In this document: positions 1-9,297 of the stretch, piece by piece
How positions within the stretch are numbered: position 1 is the stretch's first letter
Layout: each line of letters opens with the position of its first letter
Source: Portulaca oleracea
Taxonomy: Eukaryota; Streptophyta; Magnoliopsida; Caryophyllales; Portulacaceae
Direction: 5' to 3'
Assembly: GCA_029582165.1 (NCBI GenBank)
Contig: CM055870.1
Location: 18,292,332-18,356,331, forward strand
Length of the DNA: 64,000 bases
Program-made: the position numbers and the translations under genes
The notes under the pieces: model-generated
Told to the model about the DNA's origin: nothing
What the model saw: only the letters and a program-made list of their open reading frames with translations
Databases searched by the model: none

Positions 1-671
1 CGGTGACTTCGGGGTTGCATCTTTTCAAACCCGAAATTTGCTTCAAGATTTCTTTCTAGAGAGAGAGGTAGTAAGTTAGAGAGATGAAGGAAATGAAGAT
101 GTGAAGAAGATGAAAGGAACCCTTTGAATTTATGGAAAGGGTGGGTGAGTGTGCGCCACTTGTTTTTAGTAACGGCCTCGAGATGCCAAACGCGTTTCAT
201 TGGTCCGAAATCCAAGAGGTTATCCTTTTGTCACCCAAAAGAGAGACATGGTGACGTGGCTTCTTCATGACCGCAATTGGGACGGGCCCCACTTTAATTC
301 CCTCACGAGGTAGAAAAAAAAAGAAAAAAAAGAGAAAAAATACAAAAAACCCGCCTAGGCTTTGTGCGGCCCAGAAGAAGCGGCCCAGAGGACGTAGCCC
401 AGGCGCGGACACGGCCCAGTGAAGGACGCCAAAACTTGCCTAGGTTTTGGAGTGCCTACAGCCCAAATTTTTGGTCCACATTCGGAGCCCACACTCAGGC
501 TTTGCGGCCTGCAGGTGAAAATCGAGTCTCCTTCATTTTTCAATAAAAAACTAACGCTCGATTTTCTCATGTTTTTCAGGTCGCCGACAATAGGACCATC
601 ATCATTCAGCTACCGCACAAGAGGTCGCTGCCATCATCATTCCGGACCATTGGCAGAGTTTCGATGCAGTC

Positions 672-790
672 CTGAGCCACCGGCATCGGGCCCGATGAAG
701 TCTCAACCTCCGAGCCATCGGCATCGCGCCCGATGAAGTCTCGACCCCAAAGGCCATCAACAACGCGCCTGATGAAGTCCTTCGGCATCA
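672..790 (+). repeat. Degenerate tandem repeat of about 40 bp, three copies
   Basis: Three imperfect copies share the phrase GCCCGATGAAGTCTC (third copy GCCTGATGAAGTCCT) preceded by a CCATCGGCATCG-like stretch. It lies in the spacer between pol and the 3' LTR of the Gypsy element, just upstream of the 21-bp minisatellite. No coding role is visible. Confidence 0.6.
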
Positions 791-825
791 AAAATTCCCA
801 CCATCATCAAACATCGACACCAGGA

Positions 826-1126
826 AAGACTAGAACCGACACCGGGAAAGACTGGAACCGACACCGGGAAAGACTGGAATCGACACCAGGAAAGACTGGA
901 ACCAATATGAATCGACACCAGGAAAGACTGGAACCAATTTGAATCGACACCGGGAAAGACTGGAACCGACACCGGAAAAGACTGGAATCGACACCGGGAA
1001 AGACTGGAACCGACACCGGGAAAGACTGGAACCAATATGAATTGACACCGGGAAAGACTGGAACCGACACTAGGAAAGACTGGAACAGACACCGGGAAAG
1101 ACTTGAATCGACACATGGAAAGACTA
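826..1126 (+). repeat. 21-bp minisatellite, about 13 copies
   Basis: About thirteen copies of a 21-bp unit with core GACACCGGGAAAGACTGGAA. Three units carry an extra 10 bp (CAATATGAAT or CAATTTGAAT). Because 21 is divisible by three, several frames stay open across the array on both strands; these are by-products and not genes. Such minisatellites are common in the pol-to-LTR spacer of large plant Gypsy elements. Confidence 0.9.
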
Positions 1127-1302
1127 GGAAACTCCATGAACCATCGGCATCATATCTTATGACAAGTAAGGCGTCATTCTCGCCCGAGATCAACGTCGAC
1201 CCATCGACAGTCAGGACTCAGCTTCCAAGCATTAAATCAGGCTTTGCAAACCAAAGTCATATCCTGAGACTACTTTGACCTTCGTCCTATTCGGACTCGA
1301 TC

Positions 1303-1312
1303 AAAGTGGGGG
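1303..1312 (+). other. Polypurine tract (plus-strand primer site)
   Basis: The purine run AAAGTGGGGG lies a few bases upstream of the 3' LTR start at 1318, where the plus-strand DNA primer of an LTR retrotransposon is expected. The bases CTCTC separate it from the LTR. Confidence 0.6.
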
Positions 1313-1317
1313 CTCTC

Positions 1318-2863
1318 TATAGACACCGGAATTTGTACCGATATAAACCCGACTCATCAAAAAATATATACAAGACAGATGGGCCAAGTGAAATGGGTCA
1401 ACGGGCCCAAAAGATCAACAAACCGAGCCCAACGAAAATAAAATAGGCCGTGAATAATTAATAAAACCCATAGGGGTTTTAATTTTATTCACCAGCCCAC
1501 ACAGAAAGCGGGCCAGTCGCGCGCCCCGGCCCAGAGCAAATAAAACCCGCCTAGGGTTTGATCCGGCCCAGAAAAAATCAAACCCCACCTAGGGTTTGAG
1601 CGAGGTAGCACGCGACATCGTTTGGTGCCATGTCAGCGATCCGTGTGATAATATTATCAAAGCCCGCCTAGGCTTTGATGATTCTGGCGCCAAAAATTTC
1701 TGCATGCATGCAATCCCCTGATTTTTGTCCACGTGATTTGACTTCCCTTGACCACCCCAAAACCCGCCTAGGCTTTGGCCTCTGATGGCATGATTTTTGG
1801 GGTATGTCCCCCACCTTTTCCCTCCAAAACCCATACTCCTTCACCTATAAATACCCCCTCCATTCCACCTTCATTTTCACCAATAATCATCATCTATTAT
1901 CACTTACTCTACTCTCATTTTCACCATATTATACTTCCACTCTCTCAAATTCTCTTCATAATTCTATTACCACCATAATCACATTCTTCACTACCATATA
2001 ACTATCCACACTACACTTTTTCTACACCACTCACGTCATCTTAGCCGGGTTTCAAGTCAAGGGGCAACTCCAGGGATCAAATCCGTCATCGCTACATCTC
2101 AAGCAAGGTTCAGTTCTTTTATTTAAATTATTGCGTTTAATCGTGTAATCCTTTATTTAATTCCGTGCTAGTACATATTTTGAAAAATAAAACCGCATTG
2201 TTTTTATATTGCATGATTTGAATAATAATTCCGCGAAATTAACCAAACTTCTCCCCGCTCTCTTTCTTTTCAATGTTGATTTTAGTAGAGTCTTTTTTTA
2301 TAAACAGGCGGATTCGAGAGTTCTTATAATTCTCGAATTCGTAACATTACCCCCGAATCTAGAAATCGGGTTTTGTAAATTCGTTTAATTATTTAAGGTA
2401 TTCGACTTCTTACACAAAATTAATTTTAGAAAATAATTTAATTTTTGTCCAATGATAATGATAGGCTTGGTCCGAGGAGAAAAGGGCCAGAAATTAGGAA
2501 ATCCTAGGCGGGTTTTACTAATTTCTGCCCATTATCTCCCTGGGCCTGGAAGCGAGAGGTCCGGCCCAGGACTCGTCAAAGCCTTGGCGGGTTTTGACGA
2601 GTTCTGGTGGCCCACTCGCTTCTTGGGCCCTGATTTGTCAATTGGGCCGGAATTAAATCATATGAGATTATTTTTGTGTAATTTTCGGATAATTTAAATA
2701 ATAAAAAACGGGTTTGTAAATAAATAAAGTTTCATCACCTCGAAAACGAATTTTGAAAAAAATAAAAATATCCTTATTTAAGGATTAAGAAACCTTAGTC
2801 GGCTCCCGATCGCAAATGTAGTGCACCACGCGGAAAAAGGGTCGCTTTTTCCGGGGTCCTACA
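1318..2863 (+). repeat. 3' LTR of the left Gypsy element
   Basis: The LTR runs from TATAGACACC (first TG probably changed to TA) to ...GGTCCTACA, about 1546 bp. A TATA box lies at 1846-1853. It is rich in GGCCCA/TGGGCC motifs and contains six members of a stem-loop family built on a CGCCTA loop, among them long hairpins at 2484-2530 and 2542-2630. Its partner LTR is outside the window, so the start is inferred from the polypurine tract and terminal motif. Confidence 0.7.
1846..1853 (+). promoter_or_regulatory. LTR TATA box
   Basis: TATAAATA followed by a pyrimidine-rich stretch, placed near the middle of the LTR. This is the expected core promoter, with the U3/R boundary a few tens of bases downstream. 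Confidence 0.6.
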
Positions 2864-3061
2864 ACCCCCTGCTAGCGTCCAATGACCCCGTGCTAGCGTC
2901 TTGGACCCCCTGGTGGCGTCTTTGACCACCTGGTGGCGTCTTCTTAATGTGTCATCTGTGAGGGGCGCTGCGAGCGTCCCATGGGACATTGGTGGTGCTC
3001 TGGTCTTCCTCCCTCATTCTGGACCCCTAGGATCCAATGGGCCGGCCACACAAACCCAACA
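2864..3061 (-). repeat. 3' LTR of Copia element, truncated by Gypsy insertion
   Basis: On the minus strand the LTR starts TGTTGGGTTTGTG right after the polypurine-like GGTGGAGAT (3062-3070). Only 198 bp remain before the Gypsy LTR boundary. The sequence matches 8619-8793 of the 5' LTR, but with four rather than three copies of an approximately 21-bp unit (CCCCTGGTGGCGTC with a short linker). Confidence 0.85.
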
Positions 3062-3161
3062 ATCTCCACCTTGGACCAAGATCCGAGATATTGGTCCAGA
3101 ATAAACGCCTTGACTGTCGCCATCAAGACGCCCCTCAGCAGGGCGTGGCCCCGCAGGGCTC

Positions 3162-4867
3162 TCACATACTCAAAACACCAACCAAGTCTAAACAATGTTC
3201 GAACTTAGCTATAGATAGAGGCTCGGTTAACATATCTACAGGATTATCAGAAGTATGTACCTTCTTCACCATGAGCTCTCCCGTAGCAACTATATCTCTG
3301 ATGAAGTGATACGTGACGCTTATATGTTTGGCCATCGAATGATAAGTGTCATTCTTTGTCAGATGTATAGCACTCTGACTGTCTGAATAAACCACAGTCT
3401 CGCACTGTGGTACTCCAAGCTCCATGGCCAATCCCCCCAACCAGATGACCTCCTTCACTCCTTCCGTTGCAGCAATATATTCAACCTCTGTAGTAGACAG
3501 GACCGCTATAGATTGAAGTGAAACTTTTCAAGATATTGCTCCTCCACACATGACGAACACATACCCTAAAATTGAGCGTATCCTATCTAGATCTCCACCA
3601 TAATCAGCATCATCATAACTTGCAACATCAGACGTTGCAGCACTACCTCTATCATACAGGATGCCCTTCTCCAAAGTACCCTTCACATAGTGGAGGATCC
3701 ACTTCACTCCTTCCCAATGCTCCTTCCCTGAATTCTGCATATATCTACTCACCACACTAACTGCATGGCACAGGTCAGGTCTAGTGCACACCACCATAGC
3801 ATACATCAAACTACCAACTGCACTAGCATTGGAAATATTAGACATCCTCCTTACCTCCAAATAAGATTTAGGAAAGTTCTCACCAGACAACTTGAAGTGT
3901 GCAGCTGAGGGAGTTGAAACTGCTTTACAGTTTCTCATGTTGAATCTGTCCAACACCTTCTCCATATATTTCTTCTGAGACAAGAACAACTTCCCTACCT
4001 TTCTATCTCTTTGGATCTCCATACCCAAAATCCTCTTCGCCGCTCCGAGGTCTTTCATCTCAAACTCCTAGTTAAGTTGAGATTTCAGCTTCTTTACAAG
4101 TGACATGTCCCTGGAGGTAATCAACATGTCATCAACATACAATAATAAATAAATGAAAGACCTTTCTTCAAATTGCCTATAGTATACACAGCTGTCATAG
4201 TGATTTCTTGTGTACCCTTGCCCTACCATAAAGGTATCAAACCATTTGTACCACTGCCTAGGTGCCTGTTTAAGTCCATATAAGGACTTCCTGAATCTGC
4301 ATACCTGTTCCTGCTTACTAAGAACGATGAAACCCTTTGGTTGCCTCATATATATTTCCTCCTCCAACTCGCCATACAAGAAAGTTGTCTTCACATCAAG
4401 TTGCTCCAACTCCAAATCAAATAGAGCAACGAGGCAAGAAAGGTGCGGATCAACGTATGCCTCACGACTAGCAAGAATACTTCGTTGTAGTCGATTCCTT
4501 CTTTCTGGTTGCAACCCCTTACAACTAATCTGCCCTTCCACCTTGCTCTTTCTACAGCAGGGATGCCTTCCTTTTTCTTGTAGACCCACTTCGCAGTAAG
4601 AGTTCGTCGTCCTTTAGGCAACTCACATAGCTCCCATGTATGATTTTTCTGCAGGCTCTCCATCTCCTCTTGCATTGCTCCTATCCACTTTGATGCACTC
4701 GGACAGGAGATGGCCTCCTGATGGGTAGAAGGTTCAACACCTTCAGGAGTCTCTTCTGCAACACTCAGCGCATATGCAATCATAGCATCATCTTCTTCAG
4801 TATATCGCGCTGGTCTCCTGATCTTTCTCATGGGACGATCTCTCGCTAAACTTGGTTGTTCCTCCAC
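3162..4867 (-). pseudogene. Copia reverse transcriptase-RNase H, disabled
   Basis: Minus-strand fragments cover a Copia RT and RNase H. The RT start (WIGAMQEEMESL and KWVYKKK) lies at about 4391-4867. A frameshift near 4440 leads to a segment with the catalytic YVDDM motif, the FLYGELEEEIYM region and SLYGLKQAPRQWY (4068-4589). After a stop near 4065 the frame resumes at MKDLGAAKRILGMEIQ (4058-3528). The RNase H part (3162-3528) holds DSQSAIHL and ends before the polypurine tract. These domains would copy the element RNA and degrade the template. At least one frameshift and two stops make it a pseudogene. Confidence 0.88.
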
Positions 4868-4987
4868 CTGAGGAACATTAATCTCAGTCTCAAGCTCTTC
4901 AACCTGAGTTGGTTGGAAGCATCATCGTGATTTGCTCGATTGCGAGTTCCAGCGGCTCCACCTGAGCTCCACCTCGAACACCATTCT

Positions 4988-6082
4988 TCATGCATCCTTC
5001 TCTTGATTTCCTGCATCATCAGAAGTATCGGTAGATTGTATTCCAGATAACATAGCAGTTTCATTAAAGGTTACATCTCTAGATTGAATAACTTTCTTCA
5101 AATCAGGACACCACATTCTATATCCCTTAGACTCAAACCCGTAACCTAGACACATGTATTTAACAGCGCTGGGAGACAGCTTCCCTTCATTCACGTGGGC
5201 ATATACAGGACATCCAAAAATTCTAAAATTTGAATAATTAACTGGATTACCTATCCATACTTTCTTTGGAATCTGGTATTCGATAGAGACATGAGGTGAT
5301 CTATTCAGCAGGTAGCAAGCAGTAGATATCACCTCTGCCTAGAAAGATTTGTTCTTCCAAAGCCCTGCTTTGGAAAGCATGCAGCGGGCTTTCTCCAAGA
5401 GTTTCCTGTTGATTCTTTCGGCTACGTCGTTTTGCTGAGGCTTACCCACCAAGGTCCGATGCCTCGCAATCCCATGCTCCTCGCAAAATTCAGTAAATTC
5501 TGAATCAACAAACTTCAACCCATTATCTGGCCTGAGTTTCTTGATTTTCCTGCCTGTCTGGTTCTCCACCAAATCTTTGAACTTCTTGAAGTATGAGAAT
5601 GTCTCATTCTTGTGCCGCAGGAAATAAACCCAAGTCTTCCTCAAGAAGTCATCCACAAATGTCAACATATAACACTTGCCACCCAATGATGGCACTCTAG
5701 CAGGACCCCACAGATCTAAATGAATATAATCAAGGATCCTTGTTGTTGTGTGTTTAACCCTTAAAAATCTAACCCTCTTCTGTTTCCCATAGACACAGTG
5801 ATCGCAAAACTCCAACTTGTCGATCTTTGCGCCATCAAGATATCCCTTCTTGCTCAGCATTGACATTCTCTTCTCTCCCATGTGGTCTAGTCTCATGTGC
5901 CTCAGTTTTTTGCTGTCGGACTCATCAAGATTTAGGATGCCACGTAGCTTCACATCAGTAGACCCTGCAAGATGTCTGATCGCCTTCCTGGTTCCCTTCA
6001 TAAGAACCATGGAACCCCTGCATAATTTCAAAACACCATCTTCTCCTTTGTACCTGCAGCCGTTAGCCTCAAGAGTACCCAA
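4988..6082 (-). pseudogene. Copia integrase with GAG-pre-integrase domain, disabled
   Basis: The frame at 5339-6082 (minus) holds the GAG-pre-integrase zinc region (RLDHMGEKRM, then FCDHCVYGKQ), followed by the integrase core with IHLDLWGPA, RPDNGLKF and the catalytic-Glu region NDVAERINRKLL. A stop at about 5339 separates this from 4988-5332 (ACYLLNRSPH, VWIGNPVNYS, GYGFESKGYRMW), the C-terminal part. Just upstream (about 4846-5064) the frame shifts again. The fold would insert element cDNA into the genome, but the chain is interrupted. Confidence 0.87.
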
Positions 6083-6094
6083 AGAAATTAAATT

Positions 6095-6433
6095 TCAAGT
6101 CATGCTAGGGATATGACAAACCTCCTTGAGAGTTCTAACGATGCCATCATGAGTTCTGATTTTGATGCTACCAATTACTGCAAACTTACAGGTTGTGTCG
6201 TTACCCATGACTACGACCCAGGTGTCACTCTCATAAAACTCGAACCAGTCCTTATGAGGACACATATGATAGGTGCATCCCATGTCAAGAACCCACTCAT
6301 CTCTAGCTATCCTACTCGACGGGGTAGCCAAGGCATCATCCGTAACTACGAACCCATCACCATCTGACTTGGACTCGACGCAGTTGGAGGTACCAGGTTT
6401 GGTGTGATTATCCTTACTCTCCTGCTTCTTCAT
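6095..6433 (-). pseudogene. Copia protease segment
   Basis: The minus-strand frame contains WVLDMGCTYHMCPHKDWF, the Copia aspartic protease active-site region. The usual D-S/T-G triad reads D-M-G here, so the residue after the catalytic Asp is not the hydroxyl residue normally required. The lysine-rich linker after the gag zinc knuckle ([12 protein letters not shown]) begins exactly at the plastid insert boundary near 6434. The frame ends with a stop at 6095 just before the GAG-pre-integrase segment. Confidence 0.8.
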
Positions 6434-7135
6434 TGGTTCATAAAAGTAAACACCAAAATAATAAAAAAAGACACAACGAAAATGTTACTACGAACAATTT
6501 GTATGAATCGGTTCCACGACATCAAAAAATGATAGAAAATAGAGACAAAAACAATTATGATTTGCTTGTTCCTGAAAATATTTTATCGCCTCGACGTCGT
6601 CGAGAATTGAGAATTCTAATTTGTTTCAATTCAAAGAATAATAAGGGTGTGGATAAAAATCCAGTATTTTCCAATGGGAATAAGGTAAAAAACTGTAGTC
6701 AATTTTTTGATAAAAGCAAATATCTTGATCGAGAAAAAAATAAACTTATAAAATTCAAATTCTTTCTTTGGCCCAATTATCGATTAGAAGATTTAGCTTG
6801 TATGAATCGTTATTGGTTCGATACTAATAACGGTAGTCGTTTTAGTCTATTAAGAATACATATGTATCCACGATTAAAAACTCATTTATGATACATTTCT
6901 CTTATATATTCCTTATAATCTAGTAGATAAATAAATGCGCACACGCCTTGTCTTACATCCAATTTTGATAATTCGCTAATGTTTGAATTAGATACAGAAA
7001 TGAATTAACCGAATTTTCTTTATTCATTTTTTTTTGATAAAATGAATGAATAAGGAAATTCGGATTATTATATATACCAGATTAAAATAGCTGGCATTAT
7101 TATTACTGATCGGCAAAATTCCACCATATTTGGTA
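6434..7135 (+). pseudogene. ycf1: Nuclear insertion of plastid DNA: ycf1 C-terminus and downstream spacer
   Basis: From about 6437 an open frame of about 150 codons (stop near 6891) reads as the C-terminal end of plastid Ycf1/Tic214. It includes [18 protein letters not shown], then [18 protein letters not shown] and a final RMYPRL-like end. The AT-rich stretch after the stop to about 7135 is probably the adjoining plastid spacer, though I recognise only the ycf1 part firmly. The insert sits between the Copia gag zinc knuckle (right of 7140) and the gag-protease linker (left of 6434), on the opposite strand. The frame is still open although the host element is riddled with stops, so the transfer is comparatively recent. 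It lacks a start and the bulk of the gene, so it is not functional. Confidence 0.85.
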
Positions 7136-7139
7136 AAAA

Positions 7140-7953
7140 GAGGAAGGTTTAAAATCTGTTTTGTCCAACAATCTCTCTCTATATGCCCCATCTTACTACA
7201 GTAGTTGCACTTCTTTTTCTTGTGAGGATTCCTAGACTTTGAATGGTGCTTAAACCTCCCTCTAGACCCGTTTCCCTTACGTTCAGTATTTTTACCCCTT
7301 ACAACCATAACATCACCACACTAAACATCGCCATCATTTTCAAGTTTCTCCTTAGACAGTAAACCAGCCTCGACTTCACTAAGGTTAAGGACACCACGAT
7401 TCCCATACAACATGATTTCCTTAAATTGTTTATGTGATGCAGGTAGGGACAGAATTAAATGCAAAGCCTTATCATCATCAGTGTGTTTCACATCCATTGA
7501 TTCCAATTCAGTAATAATAGAATCAAATTCACTAAGATATGCTTGAATAGAAGTACCTTTGGGCATTTTTAGCCTATATAATTTCTCCTTCATTCAGTAC
7601 TTGTTTGCAAGACTCTTTGACATGTACAACTCTTCCAGTTTGGTCCAGAGCTTCCGAGGTTTCTCGATATGCATCACCTCTCTCTGATTGTACTCCGCCA
7701 AACACAGCAGAATCCCTGCTAGAGCCTTATCTTCCAGCTTCTTCCACTCCCTTGGAGTCAAATTCCCCTTGATATCCTTCTGGAGTTTATTGAATTCATC
7801 ATCGCTCATTGTCGCATCAGTCTTCGTGTCGGGATGCTCAATCACATCCCATAACCCGAGCTGAATCAGGATCGCCTTCATCTACAGTCTCCACATAGTA
7901 AAACTCCTCTTTCCATCAAATTTTGGAATATCACACTTCATGATTGAAGCTAT
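7140..7953 (-). pseudogene. Copia gag, disabled
   Basis: The chain starts MEIASIMKCDIPKFDGKRSF at about 7953, just after the primer site. In-frame stops follow at about 7882, 7594 and 7321. The middle part (LSEFDSIITELESM, LHLILSLPASHKQF) is typical of the Copia UBN2-type gag. Near 7176-7218 the nucleocapsid zinc knuckle CNYCSKMGHIERDC matches CX2CX4HX4C. The chain would form the virus-like particle. It is cut immediately downstream by the plastid insert. Confidence 0.85.
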
Positions 7954-7962
7954 CTCCATCTT

Positions 7963-7974
7963 GCTCTGATACCA
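7963..7974 (-). other. Primer binding site (initiator Met tRNA)
   Basis: On the minus strand the sequence reads TGGTATCAGAGC, the standard plant Copia primer site complementary to the 3' end of initiator tRNA-Met. It lies two bases inside the 5' LTR end at 7977, and this fixes the LTR boundary. Confidence 0.9.
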
Positions 7975-7976
7975 CT

Positions 7977-8793
7977 TGTTAGAGAAAATAGTAGCAAGGT
8001 AACAGTGGAAGTGAATAGTAAAAATCAAATTTGAGATGACGAATATTACGACAAAATTTAGGAACGAAATAATAAGCGATAAAATCAAACACCAGAATTA
8101 CGTGGGAAACCAAAGAACTCGGAGAAAAACCCACAGACGGCGACAACTAGAAAATAATCCACTGTGAGAAAGGAGGAGTACAACCTAATCACTATCAAAG
8201 GGTGTGATGCGATCCACAAAGGAGATTACAATAACAATCTCTCAACTCTCAACTCACAATCTCTCAGGATACACTAGGGGAAAATATTGGTGAGACCCCT
8301 TTCTCTCTCAATATTTTCTCTCTCTCTAGCTCTCTGTGTTTACCGATGTTTTTTGGTGGAGAAACATATATCGTATTTATAGGATTGGTGAGGGAAGGAA
8401 ACTAGGTTAACATTAAATAACCTAAATAACAAAACCAAGAATCAAGCCTCCGCCGCTGAAAATGGGACAAGACGCTGGGAGCGTCTCTCCCCCGCTGGCA
8501 GCGCCCGAAGCGAGGGAGTAGCCTTTTCAACTCGTAAAGCAGCGCTGGGAGCGCTTGAATGCTGCTAGCCGCGTCGAGCATATGGCTCTCTGGTCGTGAT
8601 GCTATCAGCGTCCACATGACCCCCTGCTAGCGTCCAATGACCCCCTGGTGGCGTCCAATGACCCCCTGGTGGCGTCTTCTTCATGTGTCTTCTGTGAGGG
8701 GCGCTGCTAGTGTCCCATGTGACACTGGTGGTGCCCTGATCTTCCTCCCTCATTCTGGACCCCGAGGATCCAATGTGCCACACAAACCTAATA
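7977..8793 (-). repeat. 5' LTR of Copia element
   Basis: About 817 bp; minus-strand start TATTAGGTTTGTG (diverged from TGTTGGG in the other LTR) and end ...CTAACA next to the primer site. TATAAATA on the minus strand (8374-8381) is the probable core promoter. The U3 part holds three copies of the CCCCTGGTGGCGTC unit and a run of small palindromes (8471-8555) such as GACGCTGGGAGCGTC and AGCGCTGGGAGCGCT. The target duplication cannot be checked because the left end lies outside the window. Confidence 0.88.
8374..8381 (-). promoter_or_regulatory. Copia LTR TATA box
   Basis: The minus-strand TATAAATA lies within the 5' LTR, about 410 bp from its upstream end. It has the right orientation and position for the LTR promoter. 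Confidence 0.55.
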
Positions 8794-9297
8794 TGGGGGT
8801 ACTCCCAAGGAACCGTAGGGTACTTAGGGATCTTATAGCCCCGACATGAATAAGAGATTGGATTATAGCTTGAATATCAATTTTAAGTTTAGTCCTGAAA
8901 TTCGATGTCAATCAGGAGAGAAATTCAAACATGATAGAGACCTTTTTTATTCAGACAACAAACTTTATCGTCCAAAAAACTAATATTAGAATCTAATGGT
9001 CCAAAAATTAATTACCCTATCTTTCGAGGTTCAAAATTCAAAAAATCCTAACAAATTGTGCATCTTGTTAGCTCTGGTCATTTAATGAATATTTTTTTAA
9101 TGTAATAAGTTTTAGTAAATATCAAAACAAAAATAGAGTTGGTATTAAATAATAATGTCACAAATTTGTATGAAAGAAAAATTATTTTGTAATTATAATT
9201 TATAATCCATTTTGAAATATTTGTAAAATTATAATGAAAAGAATTATCTTACTAAAGACACAAATGAAAATTAAGGTACTTACATTTTTACAAACAA
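8794..9297. other. AT-rich DNA without recognised genes
   Basis: Flank of the Copia insertion. No coding frame, RNA gene or repeat boundary was recognised before the MITE target duplication at 9298. Confidence 0.6.

Larger units (their letters stand above)
350..2630 (+). repeat. Dispersed stem-loop family with CGCCTA loop
   Basis: At least eight short inverted repeats share a loop CGCCTA (or TGCCTA, CACCTA; reverse complement TAGGCG, TTGGCG in the last two) closed by CC/GG. Their outer arms differ. Sites: 350-366, 429-450, 1543-1559, 1578-1599, 1656-1679, 1757-1778, 2484-2530, 2542-2630. Arms pair within each site, for example ATCAAAGCC/GGCTTTGAT at 1656-1679 and TCAAACCC/GGGTTTGA at 1578-1599. 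The repeats lie in the spacer and LTR of one Gypsy element. Function unknown. Confidence 0.75.
1..2863 (+). mobile_element. Gypsy-type LTR retrotransposon, 3' portion only
   Basis: The 3' end of an LTR element whose 5' part lies left of the window. The visible part is a noncoding spacer with tandem repeats (672-790 and 826-1126), a polypurine tract near 1303-1312 and a complete 3' LTR (1318-2863). No gag or pol frame is visible, so the superfamily call rests on the LTR start (TATAGACACC, close to the TGTAGACACC common in plant Gypsy LTRs) and the ACA end. The right flank falls inside the Copia LTR that starts at 2864, so this element is the younger of the two. The likely 5-bp target duplication begins with ACCCC at 2864; its partner is outside the window. 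Confidence 0.75.
2864..8793 (-). mobile_element. Decayed Copia-type LTR retrotransposon (Tnt1/Tork-like)
   Basis: Transcribed right to left: 5' LTR 7977-8793, initiator-Met primer site 7963-7974, gag, protease, integrase, RT, RNase H, polypurine tract, then a truncated 3' LTR (2864-3061). This gag-PR-INT-RT-RH order defines Copia. Several stops and frameshifts make it non-autonomous. It was later hit by a Gypsy insertion in its 3' LTR and carries a plastid DNA segment in gag (about 6434-7135). The Tork-like assignment is from general resemblance of the gag start and is tentative. Confidence 0.9.

Noticed and set aside
757..1193. Three overlapping minus-strand frames rich in Ser, Val, Phe and Pro
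   Set aside because: They are produced by the 21-bp minisatellite, whose unit length is divisible by three; no start context or related protein.
5817..6367. Plus-strand frames opposite the Copia integrase and protease
   Set aside because: Shadow frames of the minus-strand pol gene.
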